A program made the position numbers and the translations under genes. From Hungatella sp. (GTDB lineage: Bacteria; Bacillota; Clostridia; Lachnospirales; Lachnospiraceae), in the NCBI GenBank assembly GCA_022792815.1, contig JAAWBS010000070.1, forward strand, positions 1 to 56,336: a stretch of DNA of 56,336 bases, read 5' to 3'. Positions 17,796 through 27,020 of this stretch are shown piece after piece. Position 1 is the stretch's first letter. Each line of letters starts with the position of its first letter. The notes below the pieces were generated by a model, which saw only the letters and a program-made list of their open reading frames with translations, did not search any database and was not told where the DNA came from.

Positions 17796-17927
17796 ATGAA
17801 AAAACACTGGAGAAAGATTTTGATCGGTTCTGCTCTCTTTTTGGTGATCTATTCTGTGCTTCACGGATTCCGGACCTTGAAACAGGCCGGGGAAACCGGC
17901 GGGAATGAATGTTCAGACATGCTCTAA
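17796..17927 (+). CDS. 43-residue single-pass membrane protein
   Basis: A small open frame, starting MKKHWRKILIG, has a basic N terminus, one hydrophobic helix (about 8-23, SALFLVIYSVLHG) and a short polar tail ending in CSDML. ATG 17796 is preceded by GAAAGGAGTTTGAC, a strong ribosome binding site at good spacing, which is the main support for it being real. It sits 30 bases after the mobile element and 15 bases before the RpiR gene. No family recognised. Confidence 0.6.
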   Translation: MKKHWRKILIGSALFLVIYSVLHGFRTLKQAGETGGNECSDML

Positions 17928-17942
17928 GACGAGGAAAGAGAC

Positions 17943-18854
17943 ATGCTGGTAAAAGAGAAGCTGCAGGAGAGGGAACATTTTTCGGATATTGACATACGGA
18001 TTGCAGACTATGTGCTGGAGCGGCAGGAGAGCCTGAAGGAGGACAGCGTACGGCAAATCGCCAGGCAGCTTTATGTGGCGCCTTCTACGGTGATTCGTTT
18101 CTGCCAGAAGCTGGGGTATGAGGGATTTAATGAACTGCGGGAGGAGTATCTGAATGAGCTTTTGTATCTGTCCTCTCATTTTCAGTCCCTTGATCCCAAT
18201 TTTCCTTTTGACAGGCAGGACCGGGACATGACGGTGGCCAACAAGATCGGGGTTCTCTACGAGGAGATCGTCAGGGACTGCCAGTCTCTGCTGGTTCCGG
18301 AGACATTAAGCCGGGTCGTCGACATGCTGAGGAAGGCACCTGCGGTCTATGTCTGCGCCTCCGGCGCCCAGTTAGGGGTGGCGGAAGTGTTTCGTGACAA
18401 GATGATGAAGATCGGAAAGCTGGTCCATATCTGCGCCCAGACCGACGAGGGGTTTTATCATGCATCCTACTGTGAACCGGGGAGCCTGTTTTTCTTGATC
18501 TCTTACACCGGGGAGACCACCCGGGTGCTGCGGGTGGCAGAAAAGGTGAGGGAGCGGCATCTGATGTCAGTGGCTGTGACGTCCTATGGAAGCAATACCC
18601 TGTCCTCTATGTGTACCTGCGGCCTTTATGTGTCCACCAGGGAGAAGCTGATCAACAATCTGGGGTCCTTTGGAATCAATGTGTCAGTGATGTATCTTCT
18701 GGATGTGGTCTACGCCGGGTATTTTAATCGGGACTATGGCAGACATTTGGCAGATAAGATCCGATATTCCAGCGAGTCCGAGAACGTGGGGAGAGAGGAT
18801 GGGAGACATTCGGACAATCCAATCTTGAAAGATGGCCCTGTTTTAAGAGGGTAG
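17943..18854 (+). CDS. RpiR/MurR-family transcriptional regulator
   Basis: The 303-residue protein has an N-terminal RpiR helix-turn-helix (SVRQIARQLYVAPSTVIRFC, about 36-55) and a C-terminal SIS sugar-phosphate-binding domain (about 130-260; VYVCASGAQLGVAEVF, FLISYTGETTRVL). The family senses sugar phosphates. It is followed after 145 bases by a GH4 6-phospho-glycosidase in the same direction, so control of that gene in response to a phosphorylated beta-glucoside is likely (inference from position). A PTS transporter is not present in the window. Confidence 0.93.
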   Translation: MLVKEKLQEREHFSDIDIRIADYVLERQESLKEDSVRQIARQLYVAPSTVIRFCQKLGYEGFNELREEYLNELLYLSSHFQSLDPNFPFDRQDRDMTVANKIGVLYEEIVRDCQSLLVPETLSRVVDMLRKAPAVYVCASGAQLGVAEVFRDKMMKIGKLVHICAQTDEGFYHASYCEPGSLFFLISYTGETTRVLRVAEKVRERHLMSVAVTSYGSNTLSSMCTCGLYVSTREKLINNLGSFGINVSVMYLLDVVYAGYFNRDYGRHLADKIRYSSESENVGREDGRHSDNPILKDGPVLRG

Positions 18855-18928
18855 GGAACATTGTTCTCTTTTACCACCCCCAAAAGCCGGGAATCATGAG
18901 AACACTGTACCTATTGCACAGAGAACCA

Positions 18929-18957
18929 TTGACAAACAGGAAAAAATCCGTGAAAAT
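18929..18957 (+). promoter_or_regulatory. Possible promoter of the GH4 gene
   Basis: TTGACA (18929-18934) is followed after 17 bases by GAAAAT (18952-18957), which matches the -10 consensus at four of six positions. A perfect -35 with a weak -10 fits a regulated promoter; the RpiR protein upstream is a candidate regulator. Confidence 0.45.
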
Positions 18958-18999
18958 AGAGATATCAAAAGTGCAGCAGCAAATAGGAGGAGGATAATC

Positions 19000-20403
19000 A
19001 TGGAAAAGAAACCTGTAAAGATCGTAACCATCGGCGGCGGCAGCAGCTATACACCGGAGCTTATGGAAGGCTTCATCAAACGTTATGAGGAGCTTCCCAT
19101 CAGGGAGATCTGGCTGGTGGACATCGAGGACGGAAAAGAGAAGCTGGAGATCGTGGGCAAGATGGCACAGCGCATGTGGGATGCTTCTCCATACGACGTG
19201 AAGGTACATCTGACTCTGGACAGAAGAGAGGCTCTTCCGGGAGCAGACTTCGTCACCACCCAGTTCCGCGTAGGTCTTTTGAACGCCAGAATCAAGGATG
19301 AGAGAATCCCCTTATCCTACGGCATCCTGGGCCAGGAGACCAACGGTGCAGGCGGTATGTTTAAGGCTTTCAGAACGATCCCTGTAATTTTAAGCATTGT
19401 TGAGGATATGAAGGAGCTGTGTCCCGACGCATGGCTTGTGAACTTCACCAACCCCAGCGGCATGGTGACAGAGGCTGTTGTCCGTTACGGCAAGTGGGAG
19501 AAGGTCATCGGTCTGTGCAATGTGCCTGTAGGCGCCATGATGAAAGAACCTAAGATGATCGGCAAGACTCTGGACGAGCTGATCTACAAGTTTGCCGGAC
19601 TGAATCACTTCCATTGGCACAAGGTGTTTGATTTAAACGGAGATGATGTAACCCAGCAGATCATCGATAAGCTGTATGATCCGGAGACCGATGCAGGAGT
19701 TCCGGCCAACATCTTTGACGTGAAATTCTTCAAGGAGCAGCTTGACCAGATGGGCATGATCCCCTGCGGATATCACAGATATTATTACCGTCAGGAAGAG
19801 ATGTTAAATCACATGATTGAGGAGTACAATGATCCTGAGAAGGGAACCCGCGCTCAGCAGGTGAAGCAGACAGAGGCAGAGCTGTTCGAGCTCTATAAAG
19901 ATCCCAACCTGGATCACAAGCCGGAGCAGCTGGCCAAGAGAGGCGGAGCGCACTATTCCGACGCTGCCTGCGAGACCATCGCTTCTATCTATGGCAACAA
20001 GAACTCCCACATCGTGGTCTCCACCAAGAACAACGGCGCTGTTCCCGATCTTCCTCCGGAGTGTGTCGTGGAAGTATCTTCCCACATCGGGGCATGCGGC
20101 GCCCTGCCCATCGCTTTCGGACCTCTTCATCCGGCTCAGAAGGGCTGGCTGCAGGTCATGAAGAATATGGAGCTGTGCGTGTGCGAAGCTGCCGTGACAG
20201 GTGATTACGGCCTGGCCCTTCAGGCATTTATCCTGAATCCTCAGGTTCCCTCCGGCACGACTGCCAAGAGAGTACTTGACGAGCTGCTGATCGCCCACAA
20301 GAAATATCTTCCTCAGTTTGCCGAGAAGATCGCCGAGCTGGAGAAAGAGGGAGTCACCATCAAAGACGATATCGCAAGAGAGCTGACAGAGCAGGGACTG
20401 TAA
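19000..20403 (+). CDS. licH: Glycoside hydrolase family 4, 6-phospho-beta-glucosidase
   Basis: The 467-residue enzyme would hydrolyse phosphorylated beta-glucosides imported by a PTS, using NAD+ and a divalent metal. The N-terminal nucleotide-binding site IVTIGGGSSYTPEL is typical of GH4, the metal-binding CNVP (173-176) is the form associated with 6-phospho-beta-glucosidases rather than alpha-glucosidases or alpha-galactosidases, and NPSG at 151-154 and the conserved GLNHFHW are present. It follows an RpiR regulator and is closed by a strong terminator. The gene symbol rests on subfamily resemblance; the exact sugar is not fixed. Confidence 0.9.
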   Translation: MEKKPVKIVTIGGGSSYTPELMEGFIKRYEELPIREIWLVDIEDGKEKLEIVGKMAQRMWDASPYDVKVHLTLDRREALPGADFVTTQFRVGLLNARIKDERIPLSYGILGQETNGAGGMFKAFRTIPVILSIVEDMKELCPDAWLVNFTNPSGMVTEAVVRYGKWEKVIGLCNVPVGAMMKEPKMIGKTLDELIYKFAGLNHFHWHKVFDLNGDDVTQQIIDKLYDPETDAGVPANIFDVKFFKEQLDQMGMIPCGYHRYYYRQEEMLNHMIEEYNDPEKGTRAQQVKQTEAELFELYKDPNLDHKPEQLAKRGGAHYSDAACETIASIYGNKNSHIVVSTKNNGAVPDLPPECVVEVSSHIGACGALPIAFGPLHPAQKGWLQVMKNMELCVCEAAVTGDYGLALQAFILNPQVPSGTTAKRVLDELLIAHKKYLPQFAEKIAELEKEGVTIKDDIARELTEQGL

Positions 20404-20426
20404 TCCGAGTGCAGCCTCTGTATAAA

Positions 20427-20479
20427 ACCAGGAGCCGTCATACCAGAGATTTGGTATGACGGCTCCTGGTCTTTCTTTG
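20427..20479 (+). terminator. Rho-independent terminator after the GH4 gene
   Basis: ACCAGGAGCCGTCATACCA pairs perfectly with TGGTATGACGGCTCCTGGT across a short loop, followed by CTTTCTTT. The 18-19 bp stem directly follows the GH4 stop and precedes the regulator promoter. Confidence 0.9.
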
Positions 20480-20530
20480 GAGCGTGTCTGAACATTGTTT
20501 TCAGACGGGGAAAAAGATTTTTATTACAAA

Positions 20531-20559
20531 TTGCAAAAATTAATGGTTTGTGATAGACT
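20531..20559 (+). promoter_or_regulatory. Promoter of the BTAD regulator gene
   Basis: TTGCAA (20531-20536) and TAGACT (20554-20559) are 17 bases apart, with an extended -10 TG at 20551-20552. It lies about 60 bases upstream of ATG 20618. Confidence 0.55.
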
Positions 20560-20617
20560 AATTTACACATGTCACTTAAAAGAGAGAAAATCGGGTTGTA
20601 AGAGGGGGGATGGCGCC

Positions 20618-21842
20618 ATGTCAAACAGCATACAGGTGCGGATGCTCGGCGGCTTTTCGATTATGTACGACGGAGAAGAGGTGGTTCTAAACAGCAACAG
20701 CACATTGAAATACATGCTTTTGCTGCAGCTTATGCTATTAAAAGGCGCAGGGAACAGCCAGGGCTTAAGCAAAAACCAACTGGTTACGGCGCTGTATGAA
20801 GGGGCTGATGTCTCAAATTCCAACAACAGTGTAAATAATCTGTTATATCAGCTTCGCCGTCAGCTGAGCAAGGCGGGTCTGCCGGGGGGAGATTATATCG
20901 TTCGGTCAGGGGACCGGTATGTGCTGTCGCCGGAGTTAAATGTGAAGGTGGATGCCCGCGAATTTGAAACTGACCTGAAAGCCGCGGCGGATGAGCCTGA
21001 CGAGAGCAGGAGGATTTTGCTCTACAGGAAAGCATTCGACCTCTACGGCGGTGAACTTCTGCCCAGAGCCAATACGGAGATGTGGGTCATCGTGGAGAGC
21101 GTGCGGCTCGAGCGTCTGTATAAGGAGTGTGTGGAACAGCTAGCAGACTATTACAGGAGTCAGTCGGATTACACTGTATTGGAGCATATCTACCAGCGTG
21201 CGGCCAAGGCTTGTCCCTGCGACAGATGGGAGATCGGATGGATCGATACCCTGGTGGAGAGAGGTGACTACAAGCAGGCGTATCAGGCTTATGACAACAT
21301 GGTCCGCACCTATATGGAGGAGATGGGCGGCTCTCCCACCCCGGAGATGCTTCTCTGTTATGAGCGAATCGGTGAACATATGAAACACCTGCCGGGAAGG
21401 ATCGAGACCATCTGTGCGGAGATCGCAGATTATACGGAAGCCGGCGCTGAGGCCTGGGGGGGGGTATTTTTGCAATTATAGAAGTTTTGTGGATATCTGT
21501 CAGATTTTCAACAGAAATATGGAGCGGTCAGGCTCTTCGGTCTTTCTTATGGTCTGCAGCATGATGGACTACGGAAAGAGGCAGCTGTTGAACTCCGAGC
21601 GGATTAAGGAGAAGGGCGATATGTTTCGGACCATCATCCGTGAGTGTCTGCGCAAAGGGGATGTGTATACCCAGTATAACGGTGCCCAGTACCTGCTCCT
21701 TCTGGTGGGCACGAACCGGGAGAACTGCGAGGCCGTGTTCCGCCGGATCCGCAAGGGGGTCAAGGATCAGACAGGGAGCAGTGTGGAGGTGGATTTTGTA
21801 GTGTCCTCTCTGGGAAATATCCGGAGGGAGGACGATGTCTGA
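20618..21842 (+). CDS. BTAD-domain transcriptional regulator, frame interrupted at a G9 tract
   Basis: An N-terminal SARP/OmpR-like winged helix (SIQVRMLGGFSIMYDGEEVV, then KYMLLLQLMLL) leads into a BTAD helical domain (about 100-270; RLYKECVEQLADYYR). The frame stops at 21481. From 21456 there are nine consecutive G; removing one would read EAWGGYFCNYRSFVDICQIF and continue to the stop at 21842, giving 407 residues. The C-terminal part (RTIIRECLRKGDVYTQYNGA, LLLVGTNRENCEAVFRRI) resembles the GGDEF-like tail found on BTAD regulators in Lachnospiraceae. ATG 20618 follows AGAGGGGGGA. Either a slippage switch or an assembly error. It stands directly upstream of the pilus genes, its probable target (inference). 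Confidence 0.8.
21456..21464 (+). repeat. Homopolymer of nine G inside the regulator gene
   Basis: Nine G follow GGCCT and precede TATTTTTGC. The reading frames on either side join if one G is lost. Runs of this length are slippage-prone in bacteria. Confidence 0.9.
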
Positions 21843-21876
21843 AATACCAGAGTGTCTGTGGTTTTCTATGAATAGG

Positions 21877-21928
21877 AAAAAGGAGGTCGGGTCATGCCGC
21901 CAAAGGCATGACCCGATCTCCTTTTTTG
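21877..21928. terminator. Bidirectional terminator after the BTAD regulator
   Basis: AGGAG and TCGGGTCATGCC pair with GGCATGACCCGA and CTCCT around a six-base loop, flanked by an A-run on the left and CTTTTTT on the right. It separates the regulator from the pilus operon, which must therefore have its own promoter. Confidence 0.9.
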
Positions 21929-21941
21929 CATCTAAGGAAAA

Positions 21942-21960
21942 TTATGATAAGTTTTATGAT
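21942..21960 (+). promoter_or_regulatory. TTATGAT direct repeat before the pilus operon
   Basis: TTATGAT occurs at 21942-21948 and 21954-21960, spaced by 12 bases, in the 82-base gap before the first pilus-locus gene. Either copy could act as a -10 box; no good -35 is seen, which would fit an activator-dependent promoter. Confidence 0.3.
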
Positions 21961-22010
21961 TGGGAATCTGGTAAAGTTAGACGCAGAAAGGGTGAGAGGG
22001 AAACAGAAGC

Positions 22011-22511
22011 ATGAAAGAATCAGGCAGAAGCATGTATGCGCCAAACTTGATCAGTGTAGGAATCGACCGATATGGCAAATCCGGGTATTCCGGGAGGATT
22101 TGGCACCAATACGGCGATGAGCCGGTTCGATTTACCGACATGACGGATATGCTTCGACAGATGGAAATGTTGTATGACACATGGAACTTTCCTCAGAGTT
22201 CCACCGACAGCAGGAGCTTTGTTGAAAAGAAGAAACCTGTCATCCAAAATCCCATACGAAAGGCTGGAGCGCAGATGGATGTTCAACGAGTACAGGGAAG
22301 AAGAGGAGACAAAGGCACCTTTCTTGTGTGTGTACGGTATCGGCAGAATTCTACATGGCAGGGCCATGTGGTGTGGGCAGAGAAAAATCAACAACAGTCG
22401 TTTCGGAGCGCTCTGGAACTGTTAAAACTGATTGACAGTGCGCTGGACATAAAAGAAGACGAGAATACCCAGGTCTGTGAGAACGAAGAGGGAGGTTGGG
22501 ATAAACAATGA
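22011..22511 (+). CDS. Hypothetical protein at the start of the pilus operon
   Basis: A soluble protein of 166 residues with no signal peptide or membrane helix and no family I can name. Two parts are visible: an N-terminal stretch with YSGRIWHQYGDEPVRFTDMT, and a C-terminal stretch with GTFLVCVRYRQNSTWQGHVV and SFRSALELLKLIDSAL. The latter recalls small proteins found beside BTAD regulators and SpaA-type pilins in Lachnospiraceae (recollection, unverified). ATG 22011 follows AGAGGGAAACAGAAGC, a modest ribosome binding site. Its TGA overlaps the adhesin ATG by four bases (ATGA), so it belongs to the operon. Confidence 0.75.
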   Translation: MKESGRSMYAPNLISVGIDRYGKSGYSGRIWHQYGDEPVRFTDMTDMLRQMEMLYDTWNFPQSSTDSRSFVEKKKPVIQNPIRKAGAQMDVQRVQGRRGDKGTFLVCVRYRQNSTWQGHVVWAEKNQQQSFRSALELLKLIDSALDIKEDENTQVCENEEGGWDKQ

Positions 22512-25500
22512 GGCGAAGCAATGTGATGGAAAGAAGAAGTCCGGCATCCTGGATTCCGGGGAAATTAAAACGCCGGGGAAAACGTGTCTGTGCGGCTCTG
22601 CTAAGTGTCAGCATGGTGTTGTGCCACTCCGGCATCACGGGCGCTGCCAATCCTCAGGGAACAGGCCTTTCTGAGTTTGAGCTGGACAGCGTAACCTTGT
22701 ATCAGGCATTTCAGAAGGCAGTAGCGGAAAATGAGCCCATAGGTGACATGGGATTTGGCGGAGAGTCGGCAGGGGATTATGAAGAACTTTTTGGCCAGGA
22801 TGTCTATGAGCTTTACCCTGAGATCGAACACAAGAATACCAAGGTGGATCTGAGAGTATTTGCCAGACTGGGGGAAGACTCCGAGATTTCTCTGGATCAT
22901 GGTTATCAGGTGAAGGACACGGATCAGATCATCTTCCTGGTGTCCAATGAGACTGATACCGAGCAGAAGGCGGTTATCTATGTCAATGACGAGGAGACCG
23001 GCGACAAGCGGACGGAAGTCTTCACCATAGCGCCGAAGAGCAGCGCAAACTCAGGGGAAGACCTAAAGAGTCCGTCAGGAAATCATTCCCCGGAGAGCGG
23101 GACGGAAGTGGCGGGAAGCGGCAGTCAGGAGCCTTCCGGTGAGGAGGCCGTGACAGAGGCCGAGTCAGAGACCACGGAGAACCGTGCCGAGGAGGGAATG
23201 GTCGAGGAAGGGGCTGAAGGAAGCGAAGGCAGTACGGAACCTGCAGCGGGAGAAGACGGTTCCCAGGACAGCGGAGAGAATATGGGGGAAGAACATATTT
23301 CCCAGGACAGCGGAGAGAACACAGGGGAAGAAACCGCTTCTCAGGAAAGCGGTGAGGACGCAGGGGAAGGAACCGCTTCTCGGAAAAGCGGTGAGGACGC
23401 AGGGGAAGAAACCGTTTCTCAGGAAAGCGGTGAGGACACAGGGACAGAAGATGATTCTTGGGACAGCGGCAAGGGCACCGGAAAAGAGACCGCCTCTCAG
23501 GGAAGCGGCGAGACTTCGGAAGATGAGGAGATGACCCGGGGAAGCGGTGAGGACCTGGATGAGACCTCTGGGACAGAGGTTGAAACCGAGGGAGAGACAG
23601 AAGCCGGGGACAGCTCCCGGAACAGCGGCGGGAATACCGGAGATCACGGGGAGAACACCGATGAGATGGCCTCCCTCTCGGCCCACAGGGTGTATCGGGT
23701 GGCCGCAAGTCTGGCTACTCCGTCGGATGGGACAGAGGCTGCGGAGACGGAAAAGAGAGAGGAATCGGCCAGTCCCTCTGATGCTCACAGAGAGCTGATG
23801 ACAGGAACCCTGTATGAGGAGACAGAGCTGAACGGCAATTCCGTGAGAGCCTATGTGTTCCGGGCCGATCAGTTGGGGCTGACAGGTTTCGGCGATGTGT
23901 ATGAGCAGTTGTTAGACGATATCGTGGTGAGAGTCAGCGTTCCCATGGGAACCTTCGCCGCCGACGTGGAGCTGGCGGTGGAGAAGCTGGCGGAGGATTC
24001 GGAAGCATACGCCAACGCGAAGACCGCTCTGGATGACTCGGAAGAAGCCAGAGAATATGACGGCATGATGGCCCTGGATATCGCATTCCGTGACGGGAGC
24101 GGAGAGGAGATCGAGCCGGACCGGGAAGCCAGGGTGATGATCGAGATGAGGAAATCTGCCCTGCCGGACGAGATAGATCTGGGTTCTCTGGCGGTTCATC
24201 ATCTGGCCGAGGACGAGGATAAGAGCGATGTGGAAGTCCAGGTGGTGGCAGACGCCGCCGATGAGGCAGAAGGCACGGTGGAAGTGAATGAAGAGGAGAA
24301 TCTGATCGCGGCGTTTTCGGTGGAGAGTTTCTCGACGTTTACGATTACATGGAGCAGCGGGTGGGGTCGAAAAACAATAAGTGTGTATTATGTGGACGAA
24401 GATGGAAGGGAGATAACCTGTGACCCTGCGCCGGCTCAGGTTGATAAGGACTTCGACAATAATAACAAAGTAGTACTTTCGGATTATGCATATTCAATCG
24501 AAGGATATAGTTACCAGGGCGCACGTTTGGGAGATGTGAACGGAGAAGAAGTAACCCATTTAAAAGGCGACTCCTCAAACTGGGGTTGGAGTTATTCTTT
24601 AAAATGGAGCAGTGATGGGAGTACATGGAAAGATTTAGGTGATCATAGCGCGATCTATTTGATATATAAAGGTTCGGCGCCGACTCCTCCCACTACGACG
24701 GGTCAGAGTCAGAATATGGCTCATGATAAGAAGGCAGTGAGAAGAGAGGACGGCACATACGATCTGACCTTGACGATCTCCGGCGCTTTTGGAAGCGAGT
24801 CCAGGCCGGCGCTGTTAGACGTTATCTATGTGGTGGATGAGTCAAGCAGTATGACAAATAATAGATTTACTTTTACCAAAAACGCGATTATGAGTCTGAC
24901 CAATGCATTGACTGCAAATGCGAAGATAGATCCCTGTTTTTCGGTGGTTACCTTCAGCGGTACAGAAGATAGTGGAAGATGGAACGATGCGGAAATTAAA
25001 AAAGGCTGGACCCGAGATCCCAGCAGCATCGAAAATGTAAGGTTCAAACAAAATGGAGGAACCAATTACCAGGCAGGCATCCGTACGGCGAAAGAACTGT
25101 TATCGATGAAAAGGGAACATGCGATGACTGCCGTGATCTTTATATCAGACGGGGATCCCACTTTTTACTATAATAACGAGGGAAAGACCACAGGTTATGG
25201 AAGCAGCTATGATAAAAGGGCTTTAGAAGCGGCGAAAACAGAAGTCTCGACATTGAATACGGACTATTTCTTTACCGTAGGGGTAGGGGAAAGTAAGAAT
25301 TATCAGAAATTAAAGGATTTAAAGGATGCAGCTCCTGAGACCACAACAAAAAAATTCTTCTCGACCAGTGAAGCAGATAAAAATTCACTGACCAATGCCT
25401 TTTATGAAATTCAGGATTCCATCACAACATTTTTGTGCTCCGATGTCACTGTGACCGATACGCTTAGCGACGAGGTGACGATTGTGACCGGCGCAGACGG

Positions 25501-26770
25501 AATATATGAGCCATTAGAGATCCTGGTTACGAGGGAAGAGGAGGGAGGCAATGTTGTTACTGTAGCCTCGGGAGAAAGCCCGCTGACTGTAGATGGGAAC
25601 CGGATTAGCGCCGATTATGCACAAGTCGATGGAAAGACTCGGATCATTATGGATTTTCCCGATGACTATGAGCTGAAAAAAGGTTACACCTATCAGGTCA
25701 GGGCACATATCGAAGCCACAGAGGCGGCATATGAGAAATACCGCAGTGACGGATGGAACCTGAACTATCAGGAAGAGCCGGAGGAAGGAACGGGAACCCA
25801 TGCGGACCGTAAAGAACAGGGAATCTATTCCAACGAAGAAGCGGTGGTCTCTTATAAGTATAAGGAAGAAGATAAGACAGAGGAGTACTTCAAACCGGTT
25901 ATCCGGCTTGCCCCCGGCGAATTGAAGATCGAAAAGACGATCTCAGGACTGGACAGCGATCACTTAAATCTGTTGATAAACGGAACAGCGGATAATCGGG
26001 CGGGAATCAGGTTTAAGGCCGTGTTTAGCTGGAGCGGAAAGACCGATGAGATTACCATTCCCTTAAAAGACCTGATAACAGGGAAGACAGAGAAGGGCAT
26101 CCACTATGAGGTGACAAAGGCTGATGATGGGAAATACACGATTTGGTTTAAAGGACTTTCTCCCGATACCGGCTATGTCGTAACAGAAGAATCGGCCGAT
26201 GTGGACGGATATATCTTGGAACAGAAGTCGTCACAGGCACAGGGAACGGTCGGAAAAGGTGAAGTTAGGACGGCATCTTTTGAAAACAATTATACCAGGA
26301 AACCTGTCAATATTACGGTGACAAAAGAAGTAAAGGGCAACATGGCCAATGCAGATGATTCCTTTGAATTTGAACTTTCTTACATAAAAGAAGGGAAAAC
26401 CGAGACAGAGACATTTCGTCTGAGAGATATCACGGCACATCCGGCGGAGGGGACCTATTCCATTGCTGTCCCGGCCGGTTCCATGGTCACTGTGAAGGAG
26501 ACAGGGGCAGGGGAAGGCTATAGGACGACTTACCGGGTAAACGGGGAAGCTCCGGTGACAGGAAGGGAAGCAGCGCTGCCCGAAGAAGTGCATACGGATG
26601 TGACCATTGCCTTCACAAACGAAAAGGAGGTTCTGATTCCAACCGGCCTCTTCCACAACAGACGCCCATACCTGCTGATGCTGATCCTCATGGCCATGAG
26701 CACCATCGCTCTCCTGGGAACGACGCTTTATAAAAAGGTTCCTGTCCCCAGGGACGAGGAGCAGGAATGA
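22508..26770 (+). CDS. Large VWA/Cna-B adhesin, sortase-anchored pilus tip candidate
   Basis: The 1420-residue surface protein has a basic signal peptide (to about residue 47), an acidic Ser/Glu/Gly stalk with eight 13-residue repeats (252-355), and a von Willebrand A domain near 765-960 with a MIDAS-like DESSS in YVVDESSSM. Two or more Cna-B/SpaA-like beta domains follow (about 1135-1380, e.g. KIEKTISGLD, TVTKEVKGNMANADDSFEF). It ends in a sorting signal: IPTG, a helix, then basic residues. This layout is that of tip adhesins such as RrgA or Cpa/Spy0125-like proteins. Its start overlaps the previous stop. Ligand unknown. Confidence 0.88.
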   Translation: MRRSNVMERRSPASWIPGKLKRRGKRVCAALLSVSMVLCHSGITGAANPQGTGLSEFELDSVTLYQAFQKAVAENEPIGDMGFGGESAGDYEELFGQDVYELYPEIEHKNTKVDLRVFARLGEDSEISLDHGYQVKDTDQIIFLVSNETDTEQKAVIYVNDEETGDKRTEVFTIAPKSSANSGEDLKSPSGNHSPESGTEVAGSGSQEPSGEEAVTEAESETTENRAEEGMVEEGAEGSEGSTEPAAGEDGSQDSGENMGEEHISQDSGENTGEETASQESGEDAGEGTASRKSGEDAGEETVSQESGEDTGTEDDSWDSGKGTGKETASQGSGETSEDEEMTRGSGEDLDETSGTEVETEGETEAGDSSRNSGGNTGDHGENTDEMASLSAHRVYRVAASLATPSDGTEAAETEKREESASPSDAHRELMTGTLYEETELNGNSVRAYVFRADQLGLTGFGDVYEQLLDDIVVRVSVPMGTFAADVELAVEKLAEDSEAYANAKTALDDSEEAREYDGMMALDIAFRDGSGEEIEPDREARVMIEMRKSALPDEIDLGSLAVHHLAEDEDKSDVEVQVVADAADEAEGTVEVNEEENLIAAFSVESFSTFTITWSSGWGRKTISVYYVDEDGREITCDPAPAQVDKDFDNNNKVVLSDYAYSIEGYSYQGARLGDVNGEEVTHLKGDSSNWGWSYSLKWSSDGSTWKDLGDHSAIYLIYKGSAPTPPTTTGQSQNMAHDKKAVRREDGTYDLTLTISGAFGSESRPALLDVIYVVDESSSMTNNRFTFTKNAIMSLTNALTANAKIDPCFSVVTFSGTEDSGRWNDAEIKKGWTRDPSSIENVRFKQNGGTNYQAGIRTAKELLSMKREHAMTAVIFISDGDPTFYYNNEGKTTGYGSSYDKRALEAAKTEVSTLNTDYFFTVGVGESKNYQKLKDLKDAAPETTTKKFFSTSEADKNSLTNAFYEIQDSITTFLCSDVTVTDTLSDEVTIVTGADGIYEPLEILVTREEEGGNVVTVASGESPLTVDGNRISADYAQVDGKTRIIMDFPDDYELKKGYTYQVRAHIEATEAAYEKYRSDGWNLNYQEEPEEGTGTHADRKEQGIYSNEEAVVSYKYKEEDKTEEYFKPVIRLAPGELKIEKTISGLDSDHLNLLINGTADNRAGIRFKAVFSWSGKTDEITIPLKDLITGKTEKGIHYEVTKADDGKYTIWFKGLSPDTGYVVTEESADVDGYILEQKSSQAQGTVGKGEVRTASFENNYTRKPVNITVTKEVKGNMANADDSFEFELSYIKEGKTETETFRLRDITAHPAEGTYSIAVPAGSMVTVKETGAGEGYRTTYRVNGEAPVTGREAALPEEVHTDVTIAFTNEKEVLIPTGLFHNRRPYLLMLILMAMSTIALLGTTLYKKVPVPRDEEQE
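23261..23572 (+). repeat. Eight tandem 39-bp repeats in the adhesin stalk
   Basis: Eight consecutive 13-residue units, each beginning S/T-x-x-SGE (for example SQDSGENTGEETA, SQESGEDAGEGTA), make up residues 252-355. Units 2-5 are the most alike at DNA level. In-frame copy number can change without breaking the gene, which would alter stalk length. Confidence 0.85.
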
Positions 26771-26780
26771 GGAGCTGTTT

Positions 26781-27020
26781 ATGAGTGCCAGAAATATGGA
26801 TGACATCGCAGAGGTATTCAGGAAACTGAAATTTCGAAGGACATGGTTAGGCGGGGTAAGCCAGAAAGATGTGTGGAGAAAATTGGAGCAGGTACAGAGA
26901 GAATACCGATCTGCCTACGAATGTCAGGAGGCCGCATATGAGGCCAGACTGAGGGAACGGGATGAGCGGATCGCCAAGCTTGGCGAAGGCTCACCCCGGG
27001 ACAAAGGAGAGGACGGATGA
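26781..27020 (+). CDS. Small coiled-coil protein in the pilus operon
   Basis: The 79-residue charged protein contains KLKFRRTWLGGVSQKDVWRK followed by a heptad-like helix (LEQVQREYRSAYECQEAAYE). The 'GGVxxxDVWRKLEQVQREY' form recalls DivIVA-like N-terminal pieces, but the match is too short to name a family. ATG follows GAGGAG at good spacing. Its stop overlaps the start of the signal-peptidase-like gene by ATGA, so it is translated with it. It may help position the assembly machine (inference only). Confidence 0.65.
   Translation: MSARNMDDIAEVFRKLKFRRTWLGGVSQKDVWRKLEQVQREYRSAYECQEAAYEARLRERDERIAKLGEGSPRDKGEDG

Noticed and set aside
23261..23572. Regular repeats resembling a CRISPR array
   Set aside because: Units are contiguous without spacers and keep a coding frame; no cas genes are present.
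23022..23708. 228-codon minus-strand frame with repeated SPHRFPEKRFLPL-like units
   Set aside because: The repeats simply mirror the 39-bp repeats of the adhesin gene on the other strand.
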